Shown in pieces: positions 42,755-51,771 of a stretch of DNA of 64,000 nucleotides. How positions within the stretch are numbered: the first letter of the stretch is position 1; each line of letters starts with the position of its first letter. Made by a program: the position numbers and the translations under genes. This DNA is from Clostridiales bacterium (lineage in GTDB: Bacteria > Bacillota > Clostridia > Tissierellales > GPF-1). The notes below the pieces were generated by a model. It was not told where the DNA came from, did not search any database, and was given only the letters and a program-made list of their open reading frames with translations. The stretch is taken from contig JABXKS010000125.1 of the NCBI GenBank assembly GCA_013619125.1, forward strand, positions 41,843 through 105,842, given 5' to 3'.

Positions 42755-44035
42755 TTATTCGCCGCGAATTGTTGCAACACCTTCGACTGCACGTGTCTGC
42801 ATGTCTGCTGCTGCCTCAGCTGGCGCCTTGTCTTGATAGAGAACCGCTTCTAATTCTGGTCTCATCGCGTCCCATACCGCGCGCATCTCTGCTACGATCG
42901 GCATTGGCGTTGTATGCTGAATCGTTGCGATTGACGCTTTTTGCAACTCATCATCTTTGATTTCTGGCAGATCCCATGCCGCGATTACCGCTGGCGCTTG
43001 AGAATTTGCCAATGCGAATTTCGCATTATTCTCTGCACTCATAAAGTACTTGAAGAATGTTCGAATCGCTTCCGTTTTTGCAGGGTCCATTTCCGCAGAA
43101 ATCATATACCCTTTTGTTGCGCTGTAGAACGTCATATTGTCGCCACCTGGCAATACTGGTCCCGGTGCAATACCAAGATCAATACCAGCTTCTTGATAGG
43201 AAGTCCACGACCATGCACCGTTCAAGATGATTGCCGCTTTGCCTTGCTTGAATAGAGAATCCGGAATATCATAATCCATTCCTTCGATTCCCAAACCATC
43301 TTTTGCTCGAACATCTTTTACAAATTGAAGTGCTTGTACCATCGCGTCATTATCTAATGTAGGGTTATTGTCGGCATCCATAACGCTTCCACCGTATCCA
43401 TTGTAGAATCCAATAAACCAATATGGTTCTTTCTCGTTAAATACGAAACCGTATGTTGAATTGTCTGGATCATTTGCATCGATATTTTGAACCGCTTTGG
43501 CCATCGTTACCAATTCTTCCCAGGTCTCCGGAGCTTTGTCAATCATTGTCTTATTGTACAGCATAGCAATTTGATTGCCGTTAATATCCGGTACTGTCCA
43601 ATATTCACCCGATGTAAACCCATCTTTTTTCGCGTTCTCATCCACTGTTGCTAGGAATGACTCTTCCAAAATATTGGTTACCGGTTGAATCAAACCAGAA
43701 ACATTAAATAGACCCACATTGTCTGACGGTCCATAAACCAAATCAGGTCCTTGTCCCGCTAAAGAAGCGGTTTGGAAGTTCGTTCTCAACTCTTCCGTTT
43801 CATAATGCGTTCTTGTAATTGTAATGTTCGGGTACTCCGTCATAAAGTCCGCAGCGACTTGATCAAACACATCTTGCGCCACAGGGTCCATTTGCTCCCA
43901 AAGAGCAAGATCTACCGGTTCTACTGTTTCCGGAGTTTCTTCCCCTGTTGCTGGTGCAGCAGGTTCTTCGCTCGTACAACCCGCAAAGAAGGATAAAACG
44001 AGCACAACTACTAATACCATGGATAGTTTCTTCAT
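42755..44035 (-). CDS. malE: Maltose/maltodextrin-binding lipoprotein MalE
   Basis: The 426-residue solute-binding protein has a lipoprotein signal (VLSFFAGC, Cys 20) and the family 1 extracellular sugar-binding fold, with ADFMTEYPNITITRTHYETEELR near the N-terminus and KYFMSAENNAKFALANSQAPAV. It delivers maltodextrins to MalFG. First gene of malE-malF-malG-GH31, preceded by a strong promoter and a MalR-type operator. Confidence 0.95.
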   Translation of the reverse strand: MKKLSMVLVVVLVLSFFAGCTSEEPAAPATGEETPETVEPVDLALWEQMDPVAQDVFDQVAADFMTEYPNITITRTHYETEELRTNFQTASLAGQGPDLVYGPSDNVGLFNVSGLIQPVTNILEESFLATVDENAKKDGFTSGEYWTVPDINGNQIAMLYNKTMIDKAPETWEELVTMAKAVQNIDANDPDNSTYGFVFNEKEPYWFIGFYNGYGGSVMDADNNPTLDNDAMVQALQFVKDVRAKDGLGIEGMDYDIPDSLFKQGKAAIILNGAWSWTSYQEAGIDLGIAPGPVLPGGDNMTFYSATKGYMISAEMDPAKTEAIRTFFKYFMSAENNAKFALANSQAPAVIAAWDLPEIKDDELQKASIATIQHTTPMPIVAEMRAVWDAMRPELEAVLYQDKAPAEAAADMQTRAVEGVATIRGE

Positions 44036-44077
44036 TTTCGTTCCCCTTTCAATTCTTTTGATTCACCATGCACGCTA

Positions 44078-44131
44078 GTGCAATCGTTTGCATTCACAAG
44101 TTCATTATATCATTGCTACCATTTCTGTCAA
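44078..44131 (-). promoter_or_regulatory. malE promoter with MalR-type operator (site 2)
   Basis: On the minus strand TTGACA (44131-44126), a 16-bp spacer and TATAAT (44109-44104) are followed by GAATGCAAACGATTGCAC (44095-44078), a LacI-family type palindrome over the early transcribed region. Confidence 0.85.
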
Positions 44132-44198
44132 TCCTCTTTTTCAAAAAAACGGGTTTTCTTCCTAAACATTGGACGGGTGAATGTGGTTGTATCTCCAA

Positions 44199-44224
44199 TA
44201 TAATTCAATGCAACCGGTTGCTTT
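44199..44224 (+). promoter_or_regulatory. Amylase promoter with MalR-type operator (site 3)
   Basis: TATAAT (44199-44204) is followed by the perfect 12-base palindrome GCAACCGGTTGC (44210-44221). The -35 element is weak. This site matches the central part of the sites at 34609 and 44078. Confidence 0.78.
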
Positions 44225-44277
44225 CTCTGATAACTTTAGATAGAATAACCTTACAACCATGCTTAGGAGGTACCTGT

Positions 44278-45699
44278 ATGCGTAAATTCATCCTGATCCT
44301 TGCCGTCATTTTTTTTATACCCGTTTTATCCAGTTGCACACAAGCGCAACCGATTGCACCAGCTGATAATATCTACTTTCTGCTTGTCGATCGATTTTCC
44401 AACGGGGAGTCGGAAAAAACCGACGATTTTTGGGACATCAACACGCAATCCCCAAAATCCTATCACGGCGGCGACCTGCAAGGCGTCATCCAAAAACTTG
44501 ATTACCTTCAGGAGTTGGGCGTCACTGCAATCTGGCTCTCCCCAGTCGCCGACAACGAAACCGGAGGATATCACGGCTACTGGATTGAGGATTTCTACAA
44601 GGTGGAAGAGCATTTCGGCACCATGGAGGACTTACAATCCCTTGTCAAAGAGGCTCATGCCCGAGACATGAAAGTAATTCTGGATCACGTGGTGAATCAT
44701 ACCGGCTACAACAGCCCCTGGCTGAAGGACGACGAAAAAAGTCAATGGTACAACCCAAGAACCGATATCATCAATTGGTCAGATCCTCAGCAATTGGAGA
44801 CTGGCTGGCTAGCCGGGCTGCCCGATCTGGATTTTTCCAATCCCGCGCTTCGCGCCTATATGATCGAAAACACTCTGTGGTGGATTGAAGAAACGGGCGT
44901 CGACGGATTTCGACTGGACACCATGCGCCATGTCCCCCATGATTTTTGGCATGAATTTTCCATGGCAATCAAGGCGGAATACCCCGATTTCTATCTCTTG
45001 GGAGAGGTATGGACCAACGACGTCAAACAATTGGAAAGCTATCACCAAGAAGGGATTGACGGCCTCACCAACTACTCCCTCTACGAAGGAATCCGCGAGG
45101 CTTTCTCCGATGGCGGAGAGAGCTACACCCTGATCCAAGCCCTTCGAAAAGAGACCCAACTTAGCGACCCGGAATGGAACGGACTCTTTATCGACAATCA
45201 CGACAATGCAAGATTACTTTCCGTTGGATCAGAAGGCGAAGCCCATGTCAAGCAATCTCTGGCCTTTCTCTACACCTATCCCACCATCCCCATCCTCTAC
45301 TATGGAACCGAACTGGGACTGGAGGGCGGCAATGATCCAGATAACCGGCGCGATATGCCATGGGACCGAGTGGCCGAACCACCAGCCGTCTATCAATGGA
45401 CCAAGGATTTAATCGCCTTGCGGCAATCCATCCTTTCATCAGGGGACGCGCAAACCCGCGTACTCTCCTATGATCGGTACGCCTTTGCAGCCATCTTGGA
45501 AGCCGGGGATCAAAAGTTGATCAGCATATACAATCTGTTGAACAAGGAAAAAGAATTCGAAGTCGACTTGAGTGAGGTTGACGGCCTTACATTCCCCGTC
45601 ACCCTCACCAATCCCATGGATGACGAAACCTACACCTTCCATACACCGATTCAAACCATCACTCTGCCCGCAAAAGCAGTTCTTCTTCTTCAACCATAA
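44278..45699 (+). CDS. Secreted alpha-amylase-family lipoprotein (GH13)
   Basis: The product of 473 residues starts at an ATG with AGGAGG upstream; the ORF track extends 70 codons too far. It has a lipobox (VLSSC, Cys 20) and a GH13 barrel with all four conserved regions: DHVVNHTG, GFRLDTMRHV (nucleophile Asp), LLGEVWTND (acid Glu) and FIDNHDNAR. The enzyme is anchored outside the membrane and probably cuts starch or cyclodextrins into maltodextrins for MalEFG. Exact specificity is not certain. Confidence 0.94.
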   Translation: MRKFILILAVIFFIPVLSSCTQAQPIAPADNIYFLLVDRFSNGESEKTDDFWDINTQSPKSYHGGDLQGVIQKLDYLQELGVTAIWLSPVADNETGGYHGYWIEDFYKVEEHFGTMEDLQSLVKEAHARDMKVILDHVVNHTGYNSPWLKDDEKSQWYNPRTDIINWSDPQQLETGWLAGLPDLDFSNPALRAYMIENTLWWIEETGVDGFRLDTMRHVPHDFWHEFSMAIKAEYPDFYLLGEVWTNDVKQLESYHQEGIDGLTNYSLYEGIREAFSDGGESYTLIQALRKETQLSDPEWNGLFIDNHDNARLLSVGSEGEAHVKQSLAFLYTYPTIPILYYGTELGLEGGNDPDNRRDMPWDRVAEPPAVYQWTKDLIALRQSILSSGDAQTRVLSYDRYAFAAILEAGDQKLISIYNLLNKEKEFEVDLSEVDGLTFPVTLTNPMDDETYTFHTPIQTITLPAKAVLLLQP

Positions 45700-45702
45700 A
45701 AA

Positions 45703-45741
45703 GACCCCCAAAGATTAGATTTCACTCTAACTTTTGGGGGT
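45703..45741 (-). terminator. Terminator of the LacI-family regulator gene
   Basis: On the minus strand GACCCCCAAAAGTTAGAG, loop, CTAATCTTTGGGGGTCTTTTT. The hairpin also sits just after the amylase stop on the other strand. Confidence 0.85.
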
Positions 45742-45775
45742 CGGTACCAATTGTGGGCTTTTTTTATGGTTTTGA

Positions 45776-46783
45776 TTATTCTTTTATGCAAGAAGATTCT
45801 CTCTCAATAAACTCGGCATCAATCAAACAATGCGTGACATCGCTCTTCTCCTTGAGATTCGTAATCAACAATTTCGCTGCTTCGTATCCTAGGGCTTCCG
45901 CCTTGATATCCACTGAGGAGATGGGTGGCGTTTTATATTCCGCCAGAATTGTATTGTTGAATCCCGTCAAAGCAACCTCATTCTTTCCCAATTCCAGAAG
46001 GGCTTTTTGTGCTCCGAAAGCAATCAAGTCATCCGTTGTCACGATGGCATCCAGTTCTGCTCTTTCAAAGAGTTCTTTAGCCACTTCGTATCCTGCTTTT
46101 TCCGTATAGTCTCGCTCCACCACCCACTCCGGTTGAAATGGAATACCATAATGTTTCAGGGCTTTCTGATAGCCGCGCAGACGATACCGGGTCACCGCAA
46201 ACTCATGAGGGCCTCCAATAAAGGCGATTCGTTTATGTCCCTTCTCCACAAGACTGGCAACCACCTCATACATGGCGTTGATATTGTTGTTGTCCACCCA
46301 AAGGATTTCGTCACCGTGTTCTTCTGGGGTTCCAATAACAACAAAATGATGCTGGTTCGCTCGCAAGAACTCGACACAGCGATCATTTTCTCGAATGGTG
46401 GTCAGGATCACGCCATCCACCCACTTGCTGTGCAACAGCTCATCGAGCATCTTGATTTCCTGTTCCTCGTGATCCGTATAGCTATAGAGAATATAATAGC
46501 CGGCTTTTTGGGCATAGCGACTGATTCCCCGCATGACCTGCACATAAAAAGGATTCTGAAGCAAATCTTCATCACTGTTTGGCAGAAGTAGCCCCAGCGT
46601 TTTTGTTGTTTTATTGGCAAGAGACCGCGCAATGGCATTGGGACGATATTGCAAGGTTTCCATTGCCTCCGCGACTCGATCCTTCGTCGCTTGAGAGATT
46701 TTTGGATGGTTACCAATGACGCGCGAAACCGTCGAGGGGGAAACCCCTGCCATTTTCGCAACATCTTTGATTGTAGTCGGCAT
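45776..46783 (-). CDS. malR: LacI-family transcriptional regulator (MalR-like)
   Basis: The 335-residue protein has the LacI helix-turn-helix TIKDVAKMAGVSPSTVSRVIGNHPKIS at its N-terminus and a periplasmic-binding-like effector domain (LGLLLPNSDEDLLQNPFYVQVMRGI). The ATG at 46783 has GGAGG upstream; the ORF track starts 9 codons earlier. Its own promoter and those of malE, the amylase and the GH65 gene carry TGCAA palindromes, so it probably represses the maltodextrin regulon until maltose or a derivative is bound. Confidence 0.9.
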   Translation of the reverse strand: MPTTIKDVAKMAGVSPSTVSRVIGNHPKISQATKDRVAEAMETLQYRPNAIARSLANKTTKTLGLLLPNSDEDLLQNPFYVQVMRGISRYAQKAGYYILYSYTDHEEQEIKMLDELLHSKWVDGVILTTIRENDRCVEFLRANQHHFVVIGTPEEHGDEILWVDNNNINAMYEVVASLVEKGHKRIAFIGGPHEFAVTRYRLRGYQKALKHYGIPFQPEWVVERDYTEKAGYEVAKELFERAELDAIVTTDDLIAFGAQKALLELGKNEVALTGFNNTILAEYKTPPISSVDIKAEALGYEAAKLLITNLKEKSDVTHCLIDAEFIERESSCIKE

Positions 46784-46794
46784 TATACACCTCC

Positions 46795-46840
46795 GTGGTA
46801 CCGTTTGCACTCATTATACCATGACTTTGTTTGATGACAA
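46795..46840 (-). promoter_or_regulatory. malR promoter with MalR-type operator (site 4)
   Basis: TTGTCA (46840-46835), a 16-bp spacer and TATAAT (46818-46813) precede GTGCAAACGGTACC (46810-46797), a degraded version of the mal operators. It suggests autoregulation. Confidence 0.72.
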
Positions 46841-46841
46841 A

Positions 46842-46866
46842 ACAAAACTCCGGGAAGCCCGGAGTT
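46842..46866 (-). terminator. Terminator-like hairpin between aldo-keto reductase and malR
   Basis: CTCCGGG, CTTC, CCGGAGTTTTGTTTTG on the minus strand lies just past the aldo-keto reductase stop. Confidence 0.82.
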
Positions 46867-46870
46867 TCAA

Positions 46871-48010
46871 TCATTCGCCAAAACTTGCAACGACTTTCTT
46901 CAATTCTTTTCGGATCTCAATCCCCTGTGGACAATGGGATTCGCAGATCCCGCATTCCACGCAATTCGATGCCGCCTGCGCCGAACCAATAAATTTCAGG
47001 TAGCTCTTCTTCGCTCCCGCCTCATCAGAGAAAAGAGAAGCATTGTTATAATACTCAAAACAGCCGGGAATATCGACTCCCTGCGGGCAAGGAATACAAT
47101 ACTTGCATCCCGTGCAATCTACCCGTATCTTCTCCTGTAAGATCCCCTGCACCTGCTTGAGAATAACAGCATCCGCCTCGGTTAAGTTGCCAACGGTTCC
47201 GCCATTCGCGGTTTCCAAATTTTCCATGATCTGATCCAAATCCGACATGCCGCTTAAAACCAGGCTTACTTCTGGACGGTTCCACAGATAGCGAAGCCCC
47301 CATGCCGCCGCCGTTTTTTGCTCCTCGCTGGTTGCAAACAATGCCACCGCTTCCGGTGGAAGACTATTCACCAAGCGACCGCCCCGTAAGGGCTCCATCA
47401 CAATCACGCTCAGTCCACGGCTTGCTGCAAACTCCAAACCCTGAATACCCGCCTGATAGTGCTCATCGAGATAATTCAATTGAATCTGGCAAAATTCCCA
47501 GGGATACGCCTCAATAATTTCCTGGAAAAGATCGAAACTGTCATGGAAAGAAAACCCCACATGCTTGATTTTACCAGATGCCAAGGCATCATCCAAGAAT
47601 TCAAAAATTCCGTGCTTCTTTACCTGTGCCCACAATTTTCTCGTCAAGGTATGCACCAGATAATAATCGATATGATCTGTCTGCAAGCGCTCCAATTGCT
47701 GGTCCAGATACCGATCCATATCCTCGCGGGAATGAATCAGCCAGCTCGGCAATTTTGTCGCCAAATGGATCTGATCCCGAATTCCCAAGGCTTGAATCGC
47801 TCGTCCCACCACCGGTTCGCTTTCTCCTCCATGGTATGGCCAAGCCGTATCGATGTAATTCACTCCACCCTCGACTGCAACACGCATCATTTCCTGAACT
47901 TTTTTCTCGTCGATCTCCTTGGTGCTTTCGCCCTTTAACGGAAATCGCATGCACCCCATTCCCAATACGGATACCACTTTTTTATCCTTGCCGAATTTTC
48001 TAGTTTCCAT
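46871..48010 (-). CDS. Aldo-keto reductase with C-terminal ferredoxin domain
   Basis: The 379-residue protein has an aldo-keto reductase TIM barrel (GMGCMRFPL ... YIDTAWPYHGGESE, catalytic Tyr region; LATKLPSW) of about 270 residues and a C-terminal extension with two Fe-S motifs, CTGCKYCIPCPQGVDIP and CVECGICESHCPQGIEI. Proteins of this layout are common in anaerobes, and their substrate is unknown. It overlaps the acetyltransferase gene by 11 bases. Confidence 0.9.
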   Translation of the reverse strand: METRKFGKDKKVVSVLGMGCMRFPLKGESTKEIDEKKVQEMMRVAVEGGVNYIDTAWPYHGGESEPVVGRAIQALGIRDQIHLATKLPSWLIHSREDMDRYLDQQLERLQTDHIDYYLVHTLTRKLWAQVKKHGIFEFLDDALASGKIKHVGFSFHDSFDLFQEIIEAYPWEFCQIQLNYLDEHYQAGIQGLEFAASRGLSVIVMEPLRGGRLVNSLPPEAVALFATSEEQKTAAAWGLRYLWNRPEVSLVLSGMSDLDQIMENLETANGGTVGNLTEADAVILKQVQGILQEKIRVDCTGCKYCIPCPQGVDIPGCFEYYNNASLFSDEAGAKKSYLKFIGSAQAASNCVECGICESHCPQGIEIRKELKKVVASFGE

Positions 48011-48575
48011 CTTTCCACTCCCCTTCCCATTCTTCTATTGTCATCGCATAGTGAATATGGTCTTCCCATTCCCCATTGATTTTTAAATATCGCTTTGCCA
48101 ATCCCTCTTCCCGAAAGCCCAATTTTTCCAGCACGCGACGGCTCGCCGGGTTCTTCGGCATCACGTTCGCCTCAACCCGATGAAGATGAAGTTGTTGAAA
48201 TGCTAAAGGAATCGCCGCGGTCAATCCTTCTGTCATCATTCCTTGCCGTTCGAAATCCTGATCGAGACGATAGCCCAAAAAACAGGATTGAAACGCACCA
48301 CGAACCACACAAGAAAACCGAATCGAGCCAATCACTTTTTGGGGATGGCTCTTCTCAAAGAGCCACAACCGCAACGCTCGCCCTTCCCGCCATTCCAAAA
48401 AGTCATTCTTCATCAATTCCTTTTGCTTCGCCTTCGTAAAGAAAGTAGCGGATTGAATGGGCTCAAAGGACGCCAAATAATTCTGATTGCGTTGAAAGTA
48501 CGCGACGATTTCTCCAATATCTTCAGATAATCCAGTTCGTAAAATCAATCGGTCCGTCTCAATTTTTATCGTCAT
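48000..48575 (-). CDS. GNAT-family N-acetyltransferase (RimJ/RimL-like)
   Basis: The product of 191 residues has the GNAT start TDRLILRTGLSEDIGEIVAYF and the acetyl-CoA loop QGMMTEGLTAAIPLAF, with the C-terminal NPASRRVLEKLGFREEGLAKRY typical of RimJ/RimL. It probably acetylates an N-terminal amino group or a small amine. The start at 48575 has GGGGAGG; ATGs two and five codons upstream exist. It overlaps the GGDEF-EAL gene by 17 bases. Confidence 0.88.
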   Translation of the reverse strand: MTIKIETDRLILRTGLSEDIGEIVAYFQRNQNYLASFEPIQSATFFTKAKQKELMKNDFLEWREGRALRLWLFEKSHPQKVIGSIRFSCVVRGAFQSCFLGYRLDQDFERQGMMTEGLTAAIPLAFQQLHLHRVEANVMPKNPASRRVLEKLGFREEGLAKRYLKINGEWEDHIHYAMTIEEWEGEWKDGN

Positions 48576-51500
48576 CGCCATCCTCCCCATGCATCTTCTC
48601 TATCAAACGAATCAAGGCATTCATACTCAACGGTCTTGCATAATAATACCCTTGGAGCAGACACTTCATTTCCGTTAAGAACTTCGCCTCTTCCTCCATT
48701 TCAACCCCTTCCGCCACCAATTGATATCCAAATTGCTTGGACAGCATCACAATGGATTGAACGATCTTGCGATGTTCCGGATTTTGATCAATCTGATGGA
48801 CAAAATATTGATCCACCTTTAAAATATCCGCTGAAATCTTGCTTAGTTGAGCAAGATTTGCATATCCCTGTCCAAAATCGTCGATGGCAATTTGCACGCC
48901 CTCCTGACGCGCGTCCCGTAGGAAATTTTCAATCTGCGCACCATCAGTGAACGGTAGCGTTTCTGTAAATTCCAACACCAAACGCTCCGGCATGATCTGG
49001 TTTTCAAGTAAAATTGATCGCACTTCTTCAAAGAAATCCTGAAGCTCCAATTGACTCACCGATACATTCACATGCATGGCAACGGACTCCGGCAATTTTT
49101 TCAAATCCTTCACAGCTTGACGAATCACCCAGCGCCCAATGGGATGAATATACCCCATCGATTCGGCTATGGGAATAAATCGAAGCGGCGATACAACACC
49201 AAGTTTCGGATGATTCCAGCGAATCAACGCCTCCACCGCAACAACCCTTTTCAGACTCCCATCGACAATCGGCTGATACTCCACAAAGAACTCGTTTTCT
49301 TCCATCCCTCGCTTCATTGACGTCATCAATTCATAACTGTCATTGGCAGCGGCCTTCATATGTTCCCGGTAGGCAACAATGCGATTTTTTTGCTCTCGCC
49401 TCCCGGAACTCATGGCTAGATCCGCGCAAGTTAGAAGTTCTGGAATCCCCTTTGCATCTCTTGGATAGCGTGCCATTCCCACTGATGCAGTCACTTCCAC
49501 CTCTTCCTCCCCGACCTGATAGGGTTTCGCAAACAATCCTTTAATTCGAAGCAATGAGTCATTGCGTTCTTCGTCACTCATATTGAAGCGGCAAATCGAA
49601 AACTCATCTCCGCCCAATCGACTGATCAAGCCATTCGGGAAGGCGAACTTAAGTCGGTTCGCGATTTGCTTGAATACCTCATCTCCAAAATAATGCCCAA
49701 AACGATCATTCAACACCTTCATATGATTGAGATTCAACATATACAGCGTCGCGGAATCCGCCTTCGCCAGTTCTTTTTCCGCCCATTCAAAGTAGGTGCT
49801 CCGGTTCAAAAGCCCCGTCAATCGATCCTTTTGAGAGAACTCAATCAACAATCGTTCCTGTTGCTTGCGAATCGTAATCTCTTCCATCATTCCTACATAA
49901 TTCAATACTTCCTGCTCCTCGTACACAGCAAAAATCGAAAATGAAAACACACGATAACTTTCCGCTTCATGAAAAGAAAGCTCTCCGGACCAATATCCCA
50001 TGGCTTCTAACTCTTCCCAAATTTCCTCGCTCCCTGATAAAGGCGCAAGAGCCAAGCGTATAGATATTCCCTGCAATCGACTCCGGTTGCGCTGAATTAA
50101 ATCCAAAAAGGATTGGTTCACCCATACCAGCTGCAATTCTCGATCGGCGATCAGGATACTGGATCGATTGGATTCCAAGGTCTGCTTGTAGACAGACAAG
50201 ACCTGTTCCAATTTCCGCTCATGACTTTCATCTGAAAACAAAACATAGGCGCCAAGCTTTTGTTCCTGATCCACGATCAGATTCAAGCGCGCGCGGATAA
50301 ACGGATATTCCGCCAATTCATATTCATCGGGTTGGTTTTCCACCCAACGTCCGATCACTTGATGAAGGGGAGGATTCCCCTCGATTTTCTCCAAATGAAA
50401 CATCTTCAAGAACGGTCGATTGCTTTGCACAATACGCTTTTCTTCATCCAAAATCACCACTGGAAATTCAACCGCCTCAAAAAACGACAGAAACCGCAGG
50501 TTCTTTTCGTGCAAGAGACTCGCGGTATTTGATTTTATCCGCAACAAGATCCCTAGAAACAAAAGGAGTAAAACACTAAATATGCCAAGACCCATAATCA
50601 AAAGAAATAGCTCCCGGTAGGCTTGTGAAAACGGAATTGGTTCGTAAAGAATTTCACTTCCCTTTGGCAATTGTTCTTCCTTAATTAAAAATCGCTCCAT
50701 CTCCCGATAATCAAAGCGATATCGATTAGTTTCTTCTCCGCTGAGTATCGGAAAAGACTCAATGGGCTCGCCTGCTAAAATCGATTTGGCACGCCTTGCG
50801 GTTTCCTCGCCATAGAAAGTATAATTAACAACCTTTCCACCAAAGGCACCTTGCCCAAGCGCGAATTCATATGGGCTGAATACAGGGGCTACCTGCAGTT
50901 TCAACAGCGCCATCACCTCAGCAAAGTCTCGACGACTTCCCTCGCGATCCACAAAGGAAGACAATAAGAAGATCACATCATTGCCTTGAACCGTTTGCAA
51001 CTCTTCCTCGATCTGCGAAAAGGTCAGCACGGATGCGCGAAGCTCTCGCGTTTGGATCTCAGGAAACTTCTCCAACGCTTGCGAAAATTCTTCATATTCT
51101 GCAATACCCGTTGGCGTTTGATCCCGCAGAACAACCAATTCATCCATTCGTGGAAACAACTCGGTAATCAGCTTCAATTGCGCTGTCATGGATGGCTTCT
51201 CAATGATTCCCGTAATATGATCGCATGTTTTCAATGCATAGGCCAATTCCTCCGAATTAACCCCCATAAACAAAATCGGCACCTCTCCCAGTAGATTCAT
51301 ATGAGTATCCGCAATAAATTTCAGCGCATTATCATCCGCAACAATAACCAAATCGTACGGCTGTCGATTCTCTAGCTTATAAGAAAGCATCTGATAAAAT
51401 CGGGTCAGATATTCCTGATCATAGATCCGCTTCGTATCCATAAACTCTGTATGGATAACCACATCGGACCCTTGAAATCCCGCTTCCAATCCTGCTAAAA

Positions 51501-51660
51501 ATGGTTCAGTCGTAGGAAAATCGAGGCTGTATGAAAATAACACCAAGATTTGTGGGGTGTCATTTAAATCGATTTCTTTCTCCAGTGCCCAGACTCCAGA
51601 GGGCATCAAAATGAAAAGGATTCCAATCCACAAGAAAATTAAGCTCTGAATTTTTTTCAT
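48559..51660 (-). CDS. GGDEF-EAL cyclic-di-GMP protein with extracytoplasmic ABC-substrate-binding-like sensor
   Basis: The 1033-residue protein has a signal peptide, a periplasmic-binding-like sensor of the ABC_sub_bind type (about 25-330: PQILVLFSYSLDFPTTEPFLAGLEAGF..., YDLVIVADDNALKF), a membrane helix (about 348-370), one or two PAS domains, a GGDEF domain with intact SRLGGDEFSICRF, and an EAL domain with VVAVEALIRWNHPKLG. The allosteric RxxD I-site before GGDEF is absent. Both activities look possible. Start ATG at 51660 follows AAGGAGG; the ORF track starts 19 codons earlier. The ligand of the sensor is unknown. Confidence 0.9.
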   Translation of the reverse strand: MKKIQSLIFLWIGILFILMPSGVWALEKEIDLNDTPQILVLFSYSLDFPTTEPFLAGLEAGFQGSDVVIHTEFMDTKRIYDQEYLTRFYQMLSYKLENRQPYDLVIVADDNALKFIADTHMNLLGEVPILFMGVNSEELAYALKTCDHITGIIEKPSMTAQLKLITELFPRMDELVVLRDQTPTGIAEYEEFSQALEKFPEIQTRELRASVLTFSQIEEELQTVQGNDVIFLLSSFVDREGSRRDFAEVMALLKLQVAPVFSPYEFALGQGAFGGKVVNYTFYGEETARRAKSILAGEPIESFPILSGEETNRYRFDYREMERFLIKEEQLPKGSEILYEPIPFSQAYRELFLLIMGLGIFSVLLLLFLGILLRIKSNTASLLHEKNLRFLSFFEAVEFPVVILDEEKRIVQSNRPFLKMFHLEKIEGNPPLHQVIGRWVENQPDEYELAEYPFIRARLNLIVDQEQKLGAYVLFSDESHERKLEQVLSVYKQTLESNRSSILIADRELQLVWVNQSFLDLIQRNRSRLQGISIRLALAPLSGSEEIWEELEAMGYWSGELSFHEAESYRVFSFSIFAVYEEQEVLNYVGMMEEITIRKQQERLLIEFSQKDRLTGLLNRSTYFEWAEKELAKADSATLYMLNLNHMKVLNDRFGHYFGDEVFKQIANRLKFAFPNGLISRLGGDEFSICRFNMSDEERNDSLLRIKGLFAKPYQVGEEEVEVTASVGMARYPRDAKGIPELLTCADLAMSSGRREQKNRIVAYREHMKAAANDSYELMTSMKRGMEENEFFVEYQPIVDGSLKRVVAVEALIRWNHPKLGVVSPLRFIPIAESMGYIHPIGRWVIRQAVKDLKKLPESVAMHVNVSVSQLELQDFFEEVRSILLENQIMPERLVLEFTETLPFTDGAQIENFLRDARQEGVQIAIDDFGQGYANLAQLSKISADILKVDQYFVHQIDQNPEHRKIVQSIVMLSKQFGYQLVAEGVEMEEEAKFLTEMKCLLQGYYYARPLSMNALIRLIEKMHGEDGDDDKN

Positions 51661-51716
51661 TTCAAACCTCCTTGATTCCATTATATCAAATATGTACCCC
51701 GAACCTCCCCACAACA

Positions 51717-51745
51717 TAAAAAAGCACCCGGAAAAATCCGGGTGC
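51717..51745 (-). terminator. Terminator of the rhodanese operon
   Basis: GGCACCCGGA, TTTT, TCCGGGTGCTTTTTTATG on the minus strand follows the stop of the six-domain rhodanese gene. Confidence 0.88.
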
Positions 51746-51771
51746 CCTCTATATTAGTTCTTATCAACAGA

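Noticed and set aside
44068-44277. N-terminal extension of the amylase ORF
   Set aside because: It covers the malE/amylase promoters and operators. The ATG at 44278 with AGGAGG begins a proper lipoprotein signal.
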